From: Oscillatoriales cyanobacterium M59_W2019_021
Lineage (GTDB): Bacteria > Cyanobacteriota > Cyanobacteriia > Cyanobacteriales > Geitlerinemataceae
DNA length: 64,000 bases
NCBI GenBank assembly: GCA_015295945.1
Contig: DVED01000049.1
Location: 1 to 64,000 of the forward strand
Reading direction: 5' to 3'
Numbering within the stretch: position 1 is the first letter of the stretch; each line of letters starts with the position of its first letter. Positions 60,829 to 64,000 of this stretch are shown in pieces. Made by a program: the position numbers and the translations under genes. The notes under the pieces are model-generated. The model was given only the letters and a program-made list of their open reading frames with translations, had not been told where the DNA came from and did not search any database.

Positions 60829-61710
60829 CTACAACACCGATAAGAATTTTTGAATCAAGCCAATAGTAATGGCGGGGATTTCCAGTTGGGGGGTGAGTCC
60901 GGTATCTTCTAGAACTTGAAAATAGCGAACGGCTTGCGGATTGAGGTCGGCGAGACGCTTTCCGGTTTCGGAGGGGGTAAATTGAGCTTGTTTTCCCCAA
61001 ATTATGGCAGTGGGAATGGTAAGTTGGGGTAGATATAACGCTAAGTCAAAACATTGATTGCCGCGCACGAACGATAGGGCAGAGTATTCGGCATTGGGTT
61101 GTTGTGCCGATTGCCAGTAGGCTTCGATTATTTCTGGGTAAATGCGACTGGAGTCGGCAAATTGACGCTGTTCGAGGAAGGTGGAAATGCCTTCTCGAGT
61201 GGCGATCGCGGCTTTGTAAATCAGGCGATCGACAAAAGGAGTGGCGGCGAGTTTGGCAAAAAAGTTGCGACCGTAATCTTCGCCAAAATCTGACAATCCG
61301 GCAGGATTAGTTAAGATTAAAGAGCGAAATAAATCGGGGCGATCAATGGCAATGCGAATGGTTAATGCAGCCGTTACCGAAGAGGCGATCGCCGTTACGG
61401 GTGGCTCGCAACTCTTTTCGATAAATTCTGTGATCGTTATTAAATAATCCTCAATTTGATACTCGCGTTCGGGACGATCTGATCGTCCCCAGCCGAATAA
61501 ATCCGGCGCGAAAATTCGATAATTTGGTGCAAAAGCCGGATAAACTTTCGACCATTCATATGCCGAAGAGCCACCGCCCAAACCGTGTAAAAACACCAAA
61601 TCTCGATCGCTATCTTCGCAGTTCCAAAATTCGTTATCTGTCGTATAATACGCCATTCTTCCGAGAGAAGTAACGGTTGATCGAGACTGAAATCTAATAG
61701 GAATGAGCAT
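60829..61710 (-). CDS. Alpha/beta hydrolase
   Basis: The 293-residue protein has the oxyanion-hole motif VFLHGLGGGSSAYEW, DLFGWGRSDRP, a nucleophile elbow AIASSVTAALTIRIA (Ser with Ala/Val neighbours instead of the usual GxSxG), and late IIWGKQAQFTP with the acid region. The canonical catalytic His near the C-terminus is not evident (the tail reads EDTGLTPQLEIPAITIGLIQKF), so activity is uncertain. Starts at 61710 (MLIP) or 61656 (MAYYTTDNEF). Substrate unknown; cytoplasmic. Confidence 0.85.
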   Translation of the reverse strand: MLIPIRFQSRSTVTSLGRMAYYTTDNEFWNCEDSDRDLVFLHGLGGGSSAYEWSKVYPAFAPNYRIFAPDLFGWGRSDRPEREYQIEDYLITITEFIEKSCEPPVTAIASSVTAALTIRIAIDRPDLFRSLILTNPAGLSDFGEDYGRNFFAKLAATPFVDRLIYKAAIATREGISTFLEQRQFADSSRIYPEIIEAYWQSAQQPNAEYSALSFVRGNQCFDLALYLPQLTIPTAIIWGKQAQFTPSETGKRLADLNPQAVRYFQVLEDTGLTPQLEIPAITIGLIQKFLSVL

Positions 61711-61800
61711 GATTGGTTATTAGTGGTTAGTGGTTAGTTATGAGTGGTTAGTGGTTAGTTATTCGTTGTTTATTGCAAAGATTTGATTTACAATTTTACA
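61711..61800. repeat. (GTTAGTG)n repeat tract
   Basis: Several TTAGTGG units from 61717 to 61760. The spacer holds no gene. Confidence 0.6.
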
Positions 61801-61817
61801 TCTTCACTTATTACTTA

Positions 61818-63464
61818 TTACTGATCTCCCAACATCGCCTGAACTCGACAGTCGGGATTGATTTGCAAGGCAATTTCGTAAGAGCGCATGGCATCTTCCG
61901 GGCGATCGAGTTTTTCCAAGGCTTGGGCGCGTTGCCACCAGGCGCGATCGTTAGCGGCTTGAAGTTGAATGACTTTATCGCACGCCGTTACGGTATTGTC
62001 GTATTGTTCTAAGTGATATAAAATATTGGCGAGCTTCAACCACAGTAAAGGCTGATTCGGCCAAATTGAAATGGCTTTATCGTAGGTAAAAAAGGCATCG
62101 GTATACCGCTCTAATTTTTCGAGTAATTCGGCTCGCTGCAAGCGAATTTGGAGGGTTTTCGGTTGCAATTTGATCGCCCGATCGAATGCCGAAATCGCCT
62201 CGTCATACCGCTTTAACTTTTCCAACACCGCCGCGCGATCAAGCCAAGACCGACAGGCTAACGCCGCATCGGTTCCCGCAAAGGATGCCGCTTTATCGTA
62301 AGCTAAAATTGCCGATTCGTAGCGCTCCAACTTCACCAGCGCCGAGCCGCGAGCTTCCCACGCTGCTGCCAAATCCGGGCTTAAGGCAATGGCGTTATCC
62401 AGCGCGACGATCGCCTCTTTGTACCGCTCCAACTGCGACAGGGTTTGACCGCGACCCAGCCATGCTTCCGCCGAATTGGGGGCGATTTGGGTGACGCGAT
62501 CAAAGGCGGCGAGGGCAGAAGGATAGCGCTGAAGGTCGTAGAGGACGAGTCCGCGACCGTACCATGCCGGAACGAAATTCTCTTGAATCCGGATGGAGCG
62601 ATCGAAACAGTCCAGCGCCGCATCTCCCCACTGATGCCGCATCGCCATCCCCTTACAATACCAGGCGGGAGCGTTATTCGGCTGGGCTTGAATCACCCGA
62701 TCGTAACAAGAAATCGCCTCGGTATAGCGGCGCAACTTCTCCAAGGCGCAACCGCGATCGAGCCAGGTTTCCAGCCGAGACGGCGCCAATTCCCACACCT
62801 TATCGTAGGCTTTGAGAGCGTCTTCGTATTGATGCAAATTTTCCCAAACCCGTCCCAAATTCAACCAGATCGTCCAGTCGTTGGGTTGAAGCGACAGGGC
62901 GTTTTGATACGCCGTTGCCGCTTCAAAATACTGTTGTAATTGACTGAGGATGTTGCCGCGATAGTACCAGGCTTCTAGGGAATAGGGCTTGATGCGGGTG
63001 GCTTTTTCGTAGGCTTGAGCCGCCGCTTGATACCGTTGCAGTTGCTCGCAGGCGCGACCTTGATAGTACCAGGGATCGTATTGTCGGGGTCGAATCTGCC
63101 CCGCACGCGCCAACGCGGCGATCGCCCCTTCGTATTCTTGACGATCGTACAGCAATCTGCCCCGCAACAGCCACGCCCAATAGTTGTTGGGCTGAAGTTG
63201 AATCGCCCGATCGTACGATTCTAGCGCCTCGTCTTCTCGCCCGAGTTTTTTGAGCACCTGTCCGCGTCGCAACCATGCCGATGCCACATCCGGCTGCGCT
63301 TCTAATGCCTTATCGTATCCGGCGAGTGCGGCTTCGTACTGTCCCTGCTGTTCTAAGTCTCGCGCCTGCTTCAACTCAGGGGGCGGTAGGCGAAACTGCG
63401 ATCGCAGCGAGGAAGCAGAGTTTTTGAGAAAAGAGAGCGAACGATCCACTAGCGGGTTGCTCAT
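61818..63464 (-). CDS. TPR protein
   Basis: The 548-residue protein consists of about 15 tetratricopeptide units from residue ~30 onward (AWLRRGQVLKKLGREDEALESYDRAIQLQP, AWYYRGNILSQLQQYFEAATAYQNALSLQP, AWLGRGQTLSQLERYKEAIVALDNAIALSP), preceded by a short basic N-terminus. There is no catalytic domain and no clear signal peptide; it should be a cytoplasmic adaptor. ATG 63464 is chosen for its AGGAG 9 nt upstream. The PLD-like gene upstream ends only 28 bp before, so one operon is likely. Confidence 0.9.
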   Translation of the reverse strand: MSNPLVDRSLSFLKNSASSLRSQFRLPPPELKQARDLEQQGQYEAALAGYDKALEAQPDVASAWLRRGQVLKKLGREDEALESYDRAIQLQPNNYWAWLLRGRLLYDRQEYEGAIAALARAGQIRPRQYDPWYYQGRACEQLQRYQAAAQAYEKATRIKPYSLEAWYYRGNILSQLQQYFEAATAYQNALSLQPNDWTIWLNLGRVWENLHQYEDALKAYDKVWELAPSRLETWLDRGCALEKLRRYTEAISCYDRVIQAQPNNAPAWYCKGMAMRHQWGDAALDCFDRSIRIQENFVPAWYGRGLVLYDLQRYPSALAAFDRVTQIAPNSAEAWLGRGQTLSQLERYKEAIVALDNAIALSPDLAAAWEARGSALVKLERYESAILAYDKAASFAGTDAALACRSWLDRAAVLEKLKRYDEAISAFDRAIKLQPKTLQIRLQRAELLEKLERYTDAFFTYDKAISIWPNQPLLWLKLANILYHLEQYDNTVTACDKVIQLQAANDRAWWQRAQALEKLDRPEDAMRSYEIALQINPDCRVQAMLGDQ

Positions 63465-63492
63465 AAGATTGCTCCTCACCATCGATGCGTCC

Positions 63493-64000
63493 TTAATCGT
63501 CTAACGTCATATCCTCAGCTTCGGGTTCTGCGGCAGTCTCGGGTGGAGACTCGGCGGACAACTCGATCAGCTGGGGGGATTCGGGAACGGTTTGCCGGAG
63601 GCGGCTGAAGCGCTCGAGTGCCGGAGCGAGCATCTTCTCGTCAGTGGTATACAAACCGATTTCCTTGGGATAAGTTTGAGTTTCCCAACCCAACGGAGAT
63701 TGACCGCCACTCAACATCCAGTCCTGATCGCACACCAATAGTGTATCGCTAGATCCCAGGAGTTTGAGTCGCAATTTCGGATAGCGCTGTTTGAGTTCGA
63801 GCAACTTCGGAATGGCGCTGTAGTGTTGGTGTAAATCTCGCTCTCGATGGTAGCGCCAGCCGCCGGGTTTGAGGGTAATCGGCTTGGTGGCATTGTCGGC
63901 TTTACCGATATCGGCACGATCGCCCCAACCGATACTGACGGCAATCCCGCGTTCGAGTGCCGCCTCTAACTGCTCGATCGTCCGATCGAAATCCGCAGCC
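63493..64000 (-). CDS. PLD-like (phospholipase D-fold) protein, C-terminal part only
   Basis: The frame is open to the window edge, so the gene starts beyond 64000 and only its last 168 residues are here. They begin AADFDRTIEQLEAALERGIAVSIGWGD and continue YHRERDLHQHYSAIPKLLELKQRYPKLRLKLLGSSDTLLVCDQDWMLSGG. This matches the end of a PLD-type domain, in which KLLG(T)HEKYLVCD is the usual HxKxxxxD motif. Here His and Lys are replaced (SSDTLLVCD), so this half of the active site is dead. The tail is acidic (ESPPETAAEPEAED). Function unknown. Confidence 0.6.
   Translation of the reverse strand, partial: AADFDRTIEQLEAALERGIAVSIGWGDRADIGKADNATKPITLKPGGWRYHRERDLHQHYSAIPKLLELKQRYPKLRLKLLGSSDTLLVCDQDWMLSGGQSPLGWETQTYPKEIGLYTTDEKMLAPALERFSRLRQTVPESPQLIELSAESPPETAAEPEAEDMTLDD

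Overview
The window looks like a piece of a filamentous, non-heterocystous (Oscillatoriales-like) cyanobacterial chromosome. The evidence is the very dense HIP1-type GCGATCGC/CGATCG motif, cyanobacterial marker genes (petE plastocyanin, a Ycf66 protein, DUF3082 next to ispE, mreBCD, many pentapeptide, TPR and Uma2 proteins), and gene borders filled with heptanucleotide repeats such as (AACCCCA)n, (TTAGTGG)n, (GGGAGCA)n and (TTACCCA)n. The order and genus are inference.

Layout. 0.3-3 kb: an AT-richer RTX calcium-binding protein and a decayed C5 DNA methyltransferase whose catalytic Cys is Ser. 3.4-8.8 kb: a glycosyltransferase, a giant TPR/O-GlcNAc-transferase-like protein, and an IS605-type TnpB remnant with its 3' hairpin. 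8.8-12.5 kb: mreBCD, ssb and a small conserved-looking protein. 12.9-21.5 kb: a multi-PAS histidine kinase, an HtrA-like protease with pre-peptidase domains, two coupled TolB-like lipoproteins (one with a palindromic element in its leader), Ycf66, Uma2 and an ABC permease. 21.9-26.8 kb: a sugar phosphorylase plus a glucosyl-3-phosphoglycerate synthase-like enzyme (probably glucosylglycerate metabolism), a short histidine kinase and a secreted protein. 27.5-34.4 kb: a response regulator, plastocyanin with two operator-like dyads, Uma2, CapA, RfbB and a DUF255 thioredoxin protein. 34.4-43.1 kb: a structured intergenic element, a 45-aa membrane peptide, a GAF histidine kinase, a DM13 lipoprotein, a TVP38 plus MerA-like pair, cobalamin genes cbiL-cbiC diverging from cbiET, and a PDZ-containing HtrA. 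43.3-51.2 kb: a glycosyltransferase, sucD, an aldo/keto reductase, a frameshifted C5 methyltransferase, a glutaredoxin-like protein, murE and a peptidoglycan-binding protein. 51.5-64 kb: pentapeptide proteins, a zinc-ribbon membrane protein, DUF3598-DUF3082-ispE, a proline/glycine-rich lipoprotein, two secreted MORN proteins, an alpha/beta hydrolase, a TPR protein and a partial PLD-like protein.

Most of this is ordinary housekeeping and cell-envelope biology. No clear new multi-gene defence or biosynthetic system is visible. The best leads are: (i) the petE dyads TTGACA-N3-TGTCAA and a third copy 25 kb away; (ii) the catalytically dead methyltransferase; (iii) the paired glucosylglycerate genes; (iv) the multi-hairpin element at 34.58-34.70 kb upstream of a 45-aa membrane peptide; (v) several families of fold-back repeats, one of which has become part of a lipoprotein leader. 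No rRNA, tRNA or CRISPR array was found by eye.
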